DNA of 64,000 nt from assembly GCF_033101155.1 (NCBI RefSeq), contig NZ_JAWMPX010000012.1:82658-146657 (forward strand), in the 5' to 3' direction. The DNA comes from Tropicimonas sp033101155 (GTDB taxonomy: Bacteria > Pseudomonadota > Alphaproteobacteria > Rhodobacterales > Rhodobacteraceae). Positions 52,329 to 60,343 of the stretch are shown here, piece by piece; positions within the stretch are counted from its first letter, which is position 1; every line of letters begins with the position of its first letter. A program made the translations under genes and the position numbers. Below the pieces are notes generated by a model. It searched no databases, had not been told where the DNA came from, and saw only the letters and a list, made by a program, of their open reading frames with translations.

Positions 52329-52922
52329 ATGGCAAGAGAACCGAACCAACGTCGGGGCAACCGTCGCGACCGTGAGGAAACGCCGGAATTCGCCGATCGC
52401 CTTGTTGCGATCAACCGCGTCTCCAAGACCGTCAAGGGTGGTAAGCGCTTCGGCTTTGCTGCGCTCGTGGTTGTTGGCGACCAGAAGGGCCGTGTCGGCT
52501 TCGGCAAGGGCAAGGCCAAGGAGGTCCCCGAGGCCATCCGCAAGGCCACCGAGCAAGCCAAGCGCCAGATGATCCGTGTGCCGCTGCGCGAAGGCCGCAC
52601 TCTGCACCACGACGTCGAAGGTCGTCACGGTGCCGGTCGTGTCGTGATGCGCACCGCCCCGCAGGGTACTGGTATCATCGCCGGTGGCCCGATGCGTGCC
52701 GTCTTCGAGATGCTGGGTATCCACGACGTCGTTGCCAAGTCCATCGGCTCGCAGAACCCCTACAACATGATCCGCGCCACGCTGGACGGTCTCAAGAAAG
52801 AGTCCTCCCCCCGCATGGTCGCGCAGCGTCGTGGCAAGAAGGTCGCCGACATCCTGAAGAAGGACGAGGCCCCTGCTGCCGAAGCTCCGGCCGAAGCCGC
52901 CGAAGCCCCGGCCGAAGCGTAA
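52329..52922 (+). CDS. rpsE: 30S ribosomal protein S5 with Ala/Glu tail
   Basis: A 197-residue protein with the double-stranded RNA-binding domain RLVAINRVSKTVKGGKRFGF-like block (here DRLVAINRVSKTVKGG) and GTGIIAGGPMRAVFEMLGI. It helps decoding fidelity. The last 20 residues are Ala, Pro and Glu-rich (EAPAAEAPAEAAEAPAEA), unlike enteric S5 and similar to the tail on L3 in this window. rpmD follows after 13 bp. Confidence 0.97.
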   Translation: MAREPNQRRGNRRDREETPEFADRLVAINRVSKTVKGGKRFGFAALVVVGDQKGRVGFGKGKAKEVPEAIRKATEQAKRQMIRVPLREGRTLHHDVEGRHGAGRVVMRTAPQGTGIIAGGPMRAVFEMLGIHDVVAKSIGSQNPYNMIRATLDGLKKESSPRMVAQRRGKKVADILKKDEAPAAEAPAEAAEAPAEA

Positions 52923-52935
52923 GGAGTAGCGAGAC

Positions 52936-53121
52936 ATGGCAACCATCGTCGTCAAGCAGATCGGGTCCCCGATCCGTCGCCCCGCCGTCCAGCGCCAGAC
53001 GCTGATCGGGCTGGGCCTCAACAAGATGCACAAGACCCGCGAGCTGGAGGATACCCCCTCCGTGCGCGGCATGGTCAACAAGATCCCGCATCTGGTCGAG
53101 ATCATCGAAGAGCGCGAATAA
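52936..53121 (+). CDS. rpmD: 50S ribosomal protein L30
   Basis: A 61-residue protein with IVVKQIGSPIRRPAVQRQTL and GLGLNKMHKTRELEDTPSVRGM, standard for L30. It is the last gene of the third ribosomal unit. rplO normally follows, but here a terminator and about 3 kb of other genes lie between. Confidence 0.98.
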   Translation: MATIVVKQIGSPIRRPAVQRQTLIGLGLNKMHKTRELEDTPSVRGMVNKIPHLVEIIEERE

Positions 53122-53144
53122 GCCTTTTCGCCAGTGATTTGAAA

Positions 53145-53178
53145 ACGCCCCGGAGCCAGGCTCCGGGGCGTTTTTCTT
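53145..53178 (+). terminator. Intrinsic terminator after rpmD
   Basis: ACGCCCCGGAGC, loop CAG, GCTCCGGGGCGT and then TTTTTCTTT. The 12-bp perfect stem starts 23 bp after the rpmD stop and ends the third ribosomal unit. Confidence 0.95.
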
Positions 53179-53281
53179 TGGGCTGGCCCGGTGGACAACG
53201 CTGCGGTGCTGGACGCACAAAGCGTTGCCGTGCCAGATTGCCCAACTCAACGAGGCAACCGTCTCCTGCGGGGGGCCTTCC

Positions 53282-53452
53282 TTAGCGGTGTCGCATCGGG
53301 CCGGTGCAGCCGCAATCCAGTCCGAGATCGCGCCGGAGATGCGGCGAGAGGGAGAGGCGCTCGACCTGCTCGGCGTGGCAGATCGAGAGAATTTCGGAGT
53401 CGATGGCGGAGCCCAGGTTATGGGTCGGTCGGCGGAACAGGCGCTTCAACAT
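53282..53452 (-). CDS. Small DUF1127-like protein
   Basis: A 56-residue basic protein on the minus strand between rpmD and the phosphodiesterase gene. GAAAGGA lies 6 bp before its ATG. It starts MLKRLFRRPTHNLGSAI and ends in VERLSLSPHLRRDLGLDCGC, close to the C-terminal pattern of DUF1127 proteins (LSPxLLRDIGL). Small DUF1127 proteins in alphaproteobacteria affect RNA turnover and phosphate or arginine metabolism. The resemblance is partial, so function is open. Confidence 0.62.
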   Translation of the reverse strand: MLKRLFRRPTHNLGSAIDSEILSICHAEQVERLSLSPHLRRDLGLDCGCTGPMRHR

Positions 53453-53607
53453 GGGATATCCTTTCGCGGATTCGGGATGTTGTGCGACGCTAATTCCTCA
53501 AGCCGACTTTAGATCAAGGACGTTTCTCGCCAAATCTTCCACAGACGGCATCGACCTCGCCGCCGGGCAGGGCTAGCTTCCCTGCGTGGCTCAACTGGAG
53601 GCGACCC

Positions 53608-55455
53608 ATGACCAATATGCCTATGCGCGCTGTCTCGGATGCGTTTCATGACGCCTGGCGTTTGCGCTGGCCCTTCGTTTTGTCCCGATTCGTCTTCGGC
53701 TTTCTCGTGCTTGCCCTACTGGCGCCGATAACCACGCTTGCCTTGCGCGGGGCCATTGCGCTGTCGGGCCAGCCCGCCCTGTCGGATTTCGACATCGCGA
53801 TGTTTCTTCTCTCCCCGATCGGGTTCGTCGCCGCGCTCTTTGCCGGCGGGCTCGTCCTGACCGGCTATGTGCTCAACATCGCCTTCATGATGGCCATTGC
53901 GCTGCATGCGCGGCGCACGGGCGAGCGGCGTTTCGAGGAGGGGGTGGGCCATATCCTGCCGCGGTTCCGGGCCATTCTCGGCTTCGCCATCCGCTTCCTG
54001 TTGCGGATTGTCCTGCTGACGGTGCCGTTCCTCGCCATTGCTGCGCTGGTCGCGTCCAGATTGCTGGGCGAGTTCGATATCAACTACTACCTCACCGAGC
54101 ATCCGCCGGAATTCCTGCGAGCGGTGGTGGTGATCGGGGTGACGCTGGCGATCATGCTCGCGGCGCTTGTCTGGGCGCTGCTGGGCTGGGCCTTTGCCCT
54201 GCCGCTGGTGCTGTTTGAAGGCGTGCATCCGGCGCGGAGCTTTGCTGCGAGCCGCGCCGCGGTGACGGGCCGTCGGATGGATCTCCTGATCGCGTTGCTT
54301 GTCTGGGGGGCGGTGTCGGCGCTGGCCGTGGCGGCTGTCTTCGGGGTTGCCCGCCTTGCGGCCGGTCTGGTGGTCGATAGTTTTGCGCCGGATCTGGAAG
54401 CGCTGGCCGCCGCGTTCCTGATCGTGCTGGCGGTCTGGTCGCTGGTAAATCTTTTCGTCACGTCCACCACCTCGGGCGCGCTGGCCTGCCTGTTGATGGA
54501 GCGCGCGGGGTGGCCCGGTGCGGACCAGCCGGATAAGGGAACGCGGGAGGACCGGCACCGTCTGCGGATGGTCCTGGTCGGTGGATCGCTGGTTGCGGCC
54601 GTGGCTGCCGGGGTTGCGGCGGTGGACCTCGCTTCCGTTCGGACAGAGGACGAAGTCGAGGTGATCGCGCATCGTGGCGCCGCCGGGGCGCGTCCGGAAA
54701 ACACCATGTCCGCCTTTGCCCTGGCCATCGAGGACGCGGCGGATTGGATCGAACTGGACGTGCAGGAGAGCGCCGAGGGCGAGGTGATCGTCGCGCATGA
54801 CAGCGATTTCATGAAGCTGGCGGGAGATCCGCTGAAAGTCTGGGACGCGACGGCGGAGACGTTGGCCGGGATCGATATTGGCAGCTGGTTCGCACCGGAT
54901 TATGCGGCGGAACGGGTGCCCCTGCTCAGCGAAGTGCTGGAGATGGCGCGCGACACCGGCTCCGGCGTGTTGATCGAGCTGAAATATTATGGCCATGACG
55001 AGAAGCTGGAGCAGCGTGTCGCCGAGGTGGTCGAGGCTGCCGGGATGGAGGATCAGGTCCAGCTCATGAGCCTGAAATACGAGGCTGTGCAGAAGATGAA
55101 GGCGCTGCGGCCGGACTGGTCGGTGGGCCTGCTGGCCTCGGCTGCCCTTGGCCGGCCCTGGGAGCTGGAGGCGGATTTCCTCGCGATGAACAAGGAGCTT
55201 GTAACTCATCGGCTGGTGCGCTCGACTCAGGAGGCGGGCAAGCAGGTCCATGTCTGGACGGTGAATGATCCGCTCGCCATGTCGGAAATGCTCAGCCTTG
55301 GCGTCAACGGGCTGATCACGGATGAACCCGCGCTGGCGCGGGAGGTGATCGCGCAGCGGGCCGATCTTGGCACGCTGGAGCGGGTCGTGTTGGCGCTTGG
55401 AAGCCAGCTTGGCCTCGTGGCGACAGACAAGGTGTATCGCGATGGTTCTCCGTAA
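53608..55455 (+). CDS. Membrane glycerophosphodiester phosphodiesterase
   Basis: A 615-residue protein. The first 330 residues hold about six to eight membrane helices of the GDPD membrane-domain type. The C-terminal catalytic domain begins VIAHRGAAGARPENTMSAF with catalytic His and metal Glu, and continues WIELDVQESAEGEVIVAHDSDF. It hydrolyses glycerophosphodiesters to glycerol 3-phosphate and alcohol. GGAGG precedes the ATG. The C-terminal 14 bp overlap the secreted PLA2-like gene, which suggests a coupled phospholipid-breakdown unit. Confidence 0.9.
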   Translation: MTNMPMRAVSDAFHDAWRLRWPFVLSRFVFGFLVLALLAPITTLALRGAIALSGQPALSDFDIAMFLLSPIGFVAALFAGGLVLTGYVLNIAFMMAIALHARRTGERRFEEGVGHILPRFRAILGFAIRFLLRIVLLTVPFLAIAALVASRLLGEFDINYYLTEHPPEFLRAVVVIGVTLAIMLAALVWALLGWAFALPLVLFEGVHPARSFAASRAAVTGRRMDLLIALLVWGAVSALAVAAVFGVARLAAGLVVDSFAPDLEALAAAFLIVLAVWSLVNLFVTSTTSGALACLLMERAGWPGADQPDKGTREDRHRLRMVLVGGSLVAAVAAGVAAVDLASVRTEDEVEVIAHRGAAGARPENTMSAFALAIEDAADWIELDVQESAEGEVIVAHDSDFMKLAGDPLKVWDATAETLAGIDIGSWFAPDYAAERVPLLSEVLEMARDTGSGVLIELKYYGHDEKLEQRVAEVVEAAGMEDQVQLMSLKYEAVQKMKALRPDWSVGLLASAALGRPWELEADFLAMNKELVTHRLVRSTQEAGKQVHVWTVNDPLAMSEMLSLGVNGLITDEPALAREVIAQRADLGTLERVVLALGSQLGLVATDKVYRDGSP

Positions 55456-56008
55456 GGTCCTGCTGATCCTCGGTCTCTTGTCGGCTGGGACGGCCACGGC
55501 GGAAAGCTGGGAGACGCAGCTCTCGCGCGCCGTGGAACTGCCGTCTCACCGATGGCTGGAGGACCTCCGGCTGGCACCGGGCACCGAGTTGAACGCCTTC
55601 ACGACCGATGGGTGCAGCGGCGGGATGTCGAGTCTCTGGTCCTTCATGGCCGAGCGCTATCCCGACTTCGACGAGGCTCTGGGCGGGCACCCGCCCTGGG
55701 AAGCTTGCTGCGTGACACATGACCGGGCCTATCACGACGCCGGCGCGGACCCGACTGCAGAGGCGAGTTTCGACGCGCGTCTGGAAGCCGATGGCGTGTT
55801 GCAAAGCTGCGTCGAGGCGACCTCCAGCCCACAGGACGAGATTCTCCGGACGGAATACGACCTGAGCGAGGAACAGGTGCGGCTTGCCTATTCGGCCATC
55901 GCGGTCGCCATGTACCAGGCGGTGCGTCTCGGGGGCGGGCCTTGCACCGGGCTGCCCTGGCGGTGGGGATACGGCTATCCCCAGTGCTGGCAAAAGCCCG
56001 GGGAATAG
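55442..56008 (+). CDS. Secreted PLA2-like protein (CCxxHD motif)
   Basis: A 188-residue exported protein with a signal peptide ending GTATA-ES near residue 20. It contains TTDGCSGGMSSLW (possible calcium loop, Cys58) and WEACCVTHDRAYHDAGAD, where C89-C90-x2-H93-D94 is the CCxxHD pattern of phospholipase A2 catalytic helices. Several other cysteines (C-terminal GPCTGL and PQCWQ) may form disulfides. It overlaps the glycerophosphodiesterase stop by 14 bp. No family name was certain; the PLA2 reading is by motif and context, not by full alignment. Confidence 0.62.
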   Translation: MVLRKVLLILGLLSAGTATAESWETQLSRAVELPSHRWLEDLRLAPGTELNAFTTDGCSGGMSSLWSFMAERYPDFDEALGGHPPWEACCVTHDRAYHDAGADPTAEASFDARLEADGVLQSCVEATSSPQDEILRTEYDLSEEQVRLAYSAIAVAMYQAVRLGGGPCTGLPWRWGYGYPQCWQKPGE

Positions 56009-56019
56009 GGCCATCCCCC

Positions 56020-56048
56020 TTGAAACGAGGACGGCGGGCGTGTAAACG
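56020..56048 (+). promoter_or_regulatory. Putative promoter of rplO-secY
   Basis: TTGAAA (56020-56025), 17-bp spacer, TAAACG (56043-56048), about 100 bp before the rplO ATG. A GC stem (GGGCG/CGCCC) overlaps the -10. It would start the fourth ribosomal unit. Confidence 0.5.
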
Positions 56049-56145
56049 CGCCCGGTGGTCCTGCATGGACCCGACTCAACCAACAAGAAATGCCGTGTTC
56101 GGCCGCTCCCGTCGCTGGGGGCCGCATCCGGCAAGGAGAAGCGAC

Positions 56146-56619
56146 ATGAAACTGCACGAACTCAGCCCCGCCGCGGGCTCTACCCCCTCGAAAAAGCGCG
56201 TTGCGCGTGGTGTCGGCTCTGGCAAGGGCAAGACCGCCGGACGCGGTATCAAGGGTCAGAAATCCCGCTCGGGTGTGGCTCTGAACGGCTATGAAGGCGG
56301 CCAGATGCCGCTCTATATGCGCCTGCCGAAGCGTGGCTTCAACAAGCCGAACCGCAAGTCCTGGGCCGTTGTGAACCTTGGCATCCTTCAGAAATTCATC
56401 GATGCCGGCAAGATCGACATCTCCGCGCCCGTGACCGAGGACGTGCTCATCGCCTCCGGTCTGGTGCGCCGCAAGCTCGACGGTATCCGGGTCCTCGCCA
56501 AGGGCGAGTTTTCCGCAAAGGTCGACCTGCAGGTCACCGGCGCCTCCAAGGCGGCTGTCGAGATCGTCGAGAAGGCTGGCGGCTCGCTGGCCGTCACGAA
56601 GGCGGCAGCGGCCGAATAA
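56146..56619 (+). CDS. rplO: 50S ribosomal protein L15
   Basis: A 157-residue protein starting MKLHELSPAAGSTPSKKRVARG with GRGIKGQKSRSG and EGGQMPLYMRLPKRGF, typical of L15. The ATG at 56146 has AAGGAGA upstream. It is separated from rpmD by about 3 kb but keeps secY downstream. It ends with a short Ala-rich tail. Confidence 0.98.
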   Translation: MKLHELSPAAGSTPSKKRVARGVGSGKGKTAGRGIKGQKSRSGVALNGYEGGQMPLYMRLPKRGFNKPNRKSWAVVNLGILQKFIDAGKIDISAPVTEDVLIASGLVRRKLDGIRVLAKGEFSAKVDLQVTGASKAAVEIVEKAGGSLAVTKAAAAE

Positions 56620-56720
56620 GAGGTTGTGAGGGGCGACGATGCCCCTTACTTAACCTTCAGTTTTCCAGCGCCGCCGACCGGAAGACGGTCCGGCGGCGCA
56701 TTCCTTGAGAGAGACCGCGA

Positions 56721-58076
56721 ATGGCATCTGCAGCAGAGCAAATGGCGGCGAACATGAGCTGGGGTGCGCTTGGCAAAGCGACCGAGCTCCGCCAGCGCAT
56801 CTTCTTCACCGTCGGGCTTCTGATCGTCTACCGGCTCGGGACCTATATTCCCGTCCCCGGCATCGACGGACAGGCGCTCCGCGACTTCATGGAGCAGGCC
56901 TCCGCCGGGATCGGCGGCATCCTGACCATGTTCACCGGCGGCGCGCTTGGGCGGATGGGCATCTTCGCCCTCGGCATCATGCCCTATATCTCGGCCTCGA
57001 TCATCATCCAGCTCCTCAGCTCGATGGTGCCGCAGCTCGAGCAGCTGAAGAAAGAGGGCGAGCAAGGGCGCAAGAAGATCAACCAGATGACGCGCTACGG
57101 CACCGTCTTCCTGGCGACCTTCCAGGCCTATGGCCTCGCGGTCAGCCTCGAATCCGGCGGGCTTGCGCATGATCCGGGCTGGTTCTTCCGCGCAGCCGTG
57201 CTGATCACGCTGGTCGGCGGCACGATGTTCCTGATGTGGCTGGGCGAGCAGATCACCGCGCGCGGCGTCGGCAACGGTATCTCGCTCATCATCTTCGTCG
57301 GCATCATCGCCGAGGTTCCCGCCGCTCTGGCGCAATTCCTCGCCTCTGGCCGCTCCGGCGCCATTTCGCCGGTCGTGATCATCGGCATCCTGCTGATGAT
57401 GATCGGGCTCGTCGCCTTCGTGGTCTTCATGGAGCGGGCGCTTCGCAAGATCCACATCCAGTATCCACGCCGGCAGGTCGGCATGAAGGTCTATGACGGC
57501 GGTTCCTCGCATCTGCCCGTCAAGGTGAACCCGGCGGGTGTTATCCCGGCGATCTTCGCCTCGTCGCTGCTGCTTCTGCCGACGACGATCGCGACCTTCT
57601 CGGGCGGCAATACCGGCCCGGTCATGTCGACGGTCCTCGCCTATTTCGGCCCCGGACAGCCGCTCTACCTGCTGTTCTTCGCCTCGATGATCATCTTCTT
57701 CACCTATTTCTACACGCTCAACGTGTCGTTCAAGGTGGATGATGTCGCCGACAACCTGAAGAACCAGAACGGCTTCGTTCCCGGCATCCGTCCGGGCAAG
57801 AAGACGGCGGAATATCTTGAATATGTCGTGGTCCGCGTGTTGGCGCTCGGCTCCGGGTACCTGGCGCTGGTGGCGCTCTTGCCGGAGATCCTGCGCAACC
57901 AGCTCTCGATCCCCTTCTATTTCGGCGGCACCTCGGTGCTTATTGTTGTCTCGGTGACGATGGACACGATCCAGCAGGTCCAGTCGCATCTTCTGGCGCA
58001 TCAATATGAAGGCCTGATCGAGAAATCGAACCTGCGCGGCAAGAAACGCACCCGCAAGGGGCCGTCGCGCCGCTGA
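56721..58076 (+). CDS. secY: Preprotein translocase subunit SecY
   Basis: A 451-residue channel protein with ten membrane helices. Visible blocks are RLGTYIPVPGIDG in the first segment, the plug region that follows, and the cytoplasmic loop KNQNGFVPGIRPGKKTAEYLE with the SecA-contacting part. It exports unfolded proteins with SecE and SecG. adk, which usually follows, is missing; a terminator follows directly. The start is 101 bp after rplO. Confidence 0.97.
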   Translation: MASAAEQMAANMSWGALGKATELRQRIFFTVGLLIVYRLGTYIPVPGIDGQALRDFMEQASAGIGGILTMFTGGALGRMGIFALGIMPYISASIIIQLLSSMVPQLEQLKKEGEQGRKKINQMTRYGTVFLATFQAYGLAVSLESGGLAHDPGWFFRAAVLITLVGGTMFLMWLGEQITARGVGNGISLIIFVGIIAEVPAALAQFLASGRSGAISPVVIIGILLMMIGLVAFVVFMERALRKIHIQYPRRQVGMKVYDGGSSHLPVKVNPAGVIPAIFASSLLLLPTTIATFSGGNTGPVMSTVLAYFGPGQPLYLLFFASMIIFFTYFYTLNVSFKVDDVADNLKNQNGFVPGIRPGKKTAEYLEYVVVRVLALGSGYLALVALLPEILRNQLSIPFYFGGTSVLIVVSVTMDTIQQVQSHLLAHQYEGLIEKSNLRGKKRTRKGPSRR

Positions 58077-58099
58077 ACCGGCTGACAGACAATTGATGA

Positions 58100-58125
58100 A
58101 CGGGCGCCTTCGGGCGCCCGTTTTC
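58100..58125 (+). terminator. Intrinsic terminator after secY
   Basis: ACGGGCGCC, tetraloop TTCG, GGCGCCCGT and TTTTCG. The perfect 9-bp stem lies 23 bp after the secY stop. Confidence 0.93.
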
Positions 58126-58191
58126 GTTCAGGTGACACCTGTCGGTCATGAAGCCGCGCTAGTGCGGGGGCATCGTCCGATGGAGGTCGTC

Positions 58192-58446
58192 GTGTCCCGA
58201 TACGCTCTCATTCTCACAGCCCTCTTGCTGGCCGGTCCCGTCCCTGCGGAGACCGGTGATAGGTTGTACAGCCGGATCTGCGCGGCTTGCCATGGCGGCG
58301 CGGAAGCCGCTCCCGGGATCGACATTCCTGGCAAGGATTTGCGGGAGATCGAGACCGCCCTGCGCGAGATCGAGGAGATGCGGGATCTTCAGCTGCCACA
58401 GGCGGAGGTGGAGGCCATCGCGGCGTTCCTTTCGGCGGGGCGATAG
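58192..58446 (+). CDS. Small periplasmic cytochrome c
   Basis: An 84-residue protein with a signal peptide (ALILTALLLAGPVPAE) and one haem motif CAACH in RICAACHGG. No clear axial Met follows, and the domain is only about 60 residues, at the lower limit for a class I cytochrome. GTG at 58192 has GGAGG 5 bp upstream; ATG at 58180 is inside this site's reach and less likely. It lies alone between the secY terminator and the metallophosphatase gene. Redox partner unknown. Confidence 0.8.
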   Translation: MSRYALILTALLLAGPVPAETGDRLYSRICAACHGGAEAAPGIDIPGKDLREIETALREIEEMRDLQLPQAEVEAIAAFLSAGR

Positions 58447-58543
58447 GGAAAACGTCATCGGAGTGTCATGCGAGCTACGGCCCAGCGTCACGCAAGAGGT
58501 GCATTCAGGCGGCGTTTCGATTCCGAAAACTCAGGAAGTTCCC

Positions 58544-59503
58544 ATGATCAAGACCCTGCTGGCCTCGGCCGCATTGCTTGTCGGCGCCTCTGCCGTCCAG
58601 GCCGAGGATTTCAATTTCGTGCTGCTGGGCGATGTGCCCTATGGCAAGCCGGAGACCGTGTTCGCGCCGTTCGAGACGCTGATCGGGGCAATCAATGCCC
58701 GCGCGCCGGAGCTCGTTGTCCATGTCGGCGACACCAAGTCCGGTTCGACCCTGTGTGACGACGCGATGCTCGATGCGCAGCTTGGCTATCTCAACAGCTT
58801 CGACGCGCCGACACTCTATTCGCTGGGTGACAATGAATGGACCGATTGTCACCGCGCCAAGGCCGGGGAGTTCGACCCGCTGGAGCGTCTCGACTATATC
58901 CGGTCCGCCTATTTCGCCGATCCCGCCACCAGCTTCGGCAAAAGCCCGGCGCCGGTCGAGAGCATGGCCGAGGCGGGCTATCCGGAGAACACGCGGATGG
59001 AGATGAACGGCGTGCTGTTCGTGGCCACCCATGTCGTCGGGTCGAACAACAATTTCGAGCCGCGCGACATTGCGGCTGTCGAGGAGTTCCTGGCCCGGGA
59101 CGCGGCCAATATCGCGTGGCTCAAGGAGAGCTTCGCCGTGGCGGCGCAGAGCGAGGCGAAGGCGGTCGTGCTGGCGATCCATGCCGACATGTTCGAGTTC
59201 GATTTCAACCTGCCCTGGGATGCGGAAGGGTATCTGCGCCATTCCGGCTTCAAGGCTTTCGCCGAGGCGCTTTGGGCCGAGGCCAACGCTTTCAACAAGC
59301 CGGTGCTGCTGATGTATGGCGACAGCCACACGTTCCGCATGTTCCGTCCCTTCCCGAAAAAGGCGCCGACCATCATGGCACTGGAGACCTTCGGATCGGC
59401 GAACATGCATGCCGTCGAGGTTCATGTCCGCCCCAATGAGGCCTTTCCCTTCGCGGTCCAGCCGTTGATCAACCCGGCCCAGCCGATTGCCTGGACGGAG
59501 TGA
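58544..59503 (+). CDS. Secreted metallophosphatase-like protein
   Basis: A 319-residue protein with a signal peptide ending SAVQA-ED. Motifs of the calcineurin-like fold are LLGDVPYG (first Asp), HVGDTKSGS (second Asp), SLGDNEWTD (GN-H/E variant), AIHADMFE (His) and YGDSHTFRMF (GH-x-H variant). The first motif and the variants suggest an active, but atypical, metal site. The start at 58544 fits the signal. The enzyme may act on periplasmic phosphoesters. It is followed by the phytochelatin-synthase-like gene. Confidence 0.82.
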   Translation: MIKTLLASAALLVGASAVQAEDFNFVLLGDVPYGKPETVFAPFETLIGAINARAPELVVHVGDTKSGSTLCDDAMLDAQLGYLNSFDAPTLYSLGDNEWTDCHRAKAGEFDPLERLDYIRSAYFADPATSFGKSPAPVESMAEAGYPENTRMEMNGVLFVATHVVGSNNNFEPRDIAAVEEFLARDAANIAWLKESFAVAAQSEAKAVVLAIHADMFEFDFNLPWDAEGYLRHSGFKAFAEALWAEANAFNKPVLLMYGDSHTFRMFRPFPKKAPTIMALETFGSANMHAVEVHVRPNEAFPFAVQPLINPAQPIAWTE

Positions 59504-59631
59504 CCTGACCGGATTGCCCGGGCGCTCCCGCAATCCGGGGGCGCCCGATTTGCCCGAATCCTTGCCGGTCTGTACCCTTGCGGGATGCTGCGAAGACGTT
59601 GATGACTGCACATTCACGCGCGAGGATTGCC

Positions 59632-60336
59632 ATGAGACCGTTTGTTCCCAGCCTTTTTGCCCTGTTTTTTGCCGTGCCGGCCGGTGCCGAGACCCTGCCA
59701 TTGCCGCAGAGCCTCATTCCGCTCAACAGCGCCGAGGGCGGGCAGATGTTGCTCTCCTCGGAGGCCAATGCCGATTACTTCGACCTCGGCATCCATTTCA
59801 CCAACCAGGTCCATCCCGCCTTTTGCGGGCCGGCGAGCATTGCCATGGTGCTGAATGCGATGGAGGTGGACCGGCCGAAATCGGACATGACGCTCGGGCT
59901 TGGCCTGTTCGATCAGGAGAATGTGTTCACCGCCGAGACCGAGGCGGTGAAGCCGCGGGCCCGGATCGAGCGGGGCGGGCTGACGCTGGACGAGCTTGCG
60001 GGCATGTTCGGCGCCCATGCGGTTGCGGCGGAGGCACACCACGCCGAGGAGACCACGTTGGACGCGTTTCGCAGCGCCGCGGTGGCCAGCCTCGAGGATG
60101 GCGAGAGCTTCGTTCTGGTCAATTACCTGCGCGCCGGGATCGGGCAGGAGCGTGGCGGGCATATCTCGCCGCTGGGAGCCTATGACGCGGATAGCGACCG
60201 GTTCCTGATCCTCGATGTCTCCCGTTACAAATACCCGCCGGTCTGGGTCGATGCCGCAACGCTCTATGACGCGATGAACACGCCCGATTCCGACAATGAC
60301 AACCGCTCGCGCGGCTATCTGCTGGTGTCCCGATAG
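59632..60336 (+). CDS. Phytochelatin-synthase-family cysteine peptidase
   Basis: A 234-residue protein with a signal peptide ending PAGAE near residue 20. The papain-like triad is Cys65 in HPAFCGPASIAMVLNA, His177 in GGHISPLGAY and Asp195 in FLILDVSRYKYPPVW, matching the prokaryotic phytochelatin synthase pattern. Bacterial members mostly remove glycine from glutathione to give gamma-glutamylcysteine rather than making phytochelatin. Export suggests action on periplasmic thiol peptides. The ATG at 59632 fits the signal peptide. Confidence 0.9.
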   Translation: MRPFVPSLFALFFAVPAGAETLPLPQSLIPLNSAEGGQMLLSSEANADYFDLGIHFTNQVHPAFCGPASIAMVLNAMEVDRPKSDMTLGLGLFDQENVFTAETEAVKPRARIERGGLTLDELAGMFGAHAVAAEAHHAEETTLDAFRSAAVASLEDGESFVLVNYLRAGIGQERGGHISPLGAYDADSDRFLILDVSRYKYPPVWVDAATLYDAMNTPDSDNDNRSRGYLLVSR

Positions 60337-60343
60337 GCGGCGC

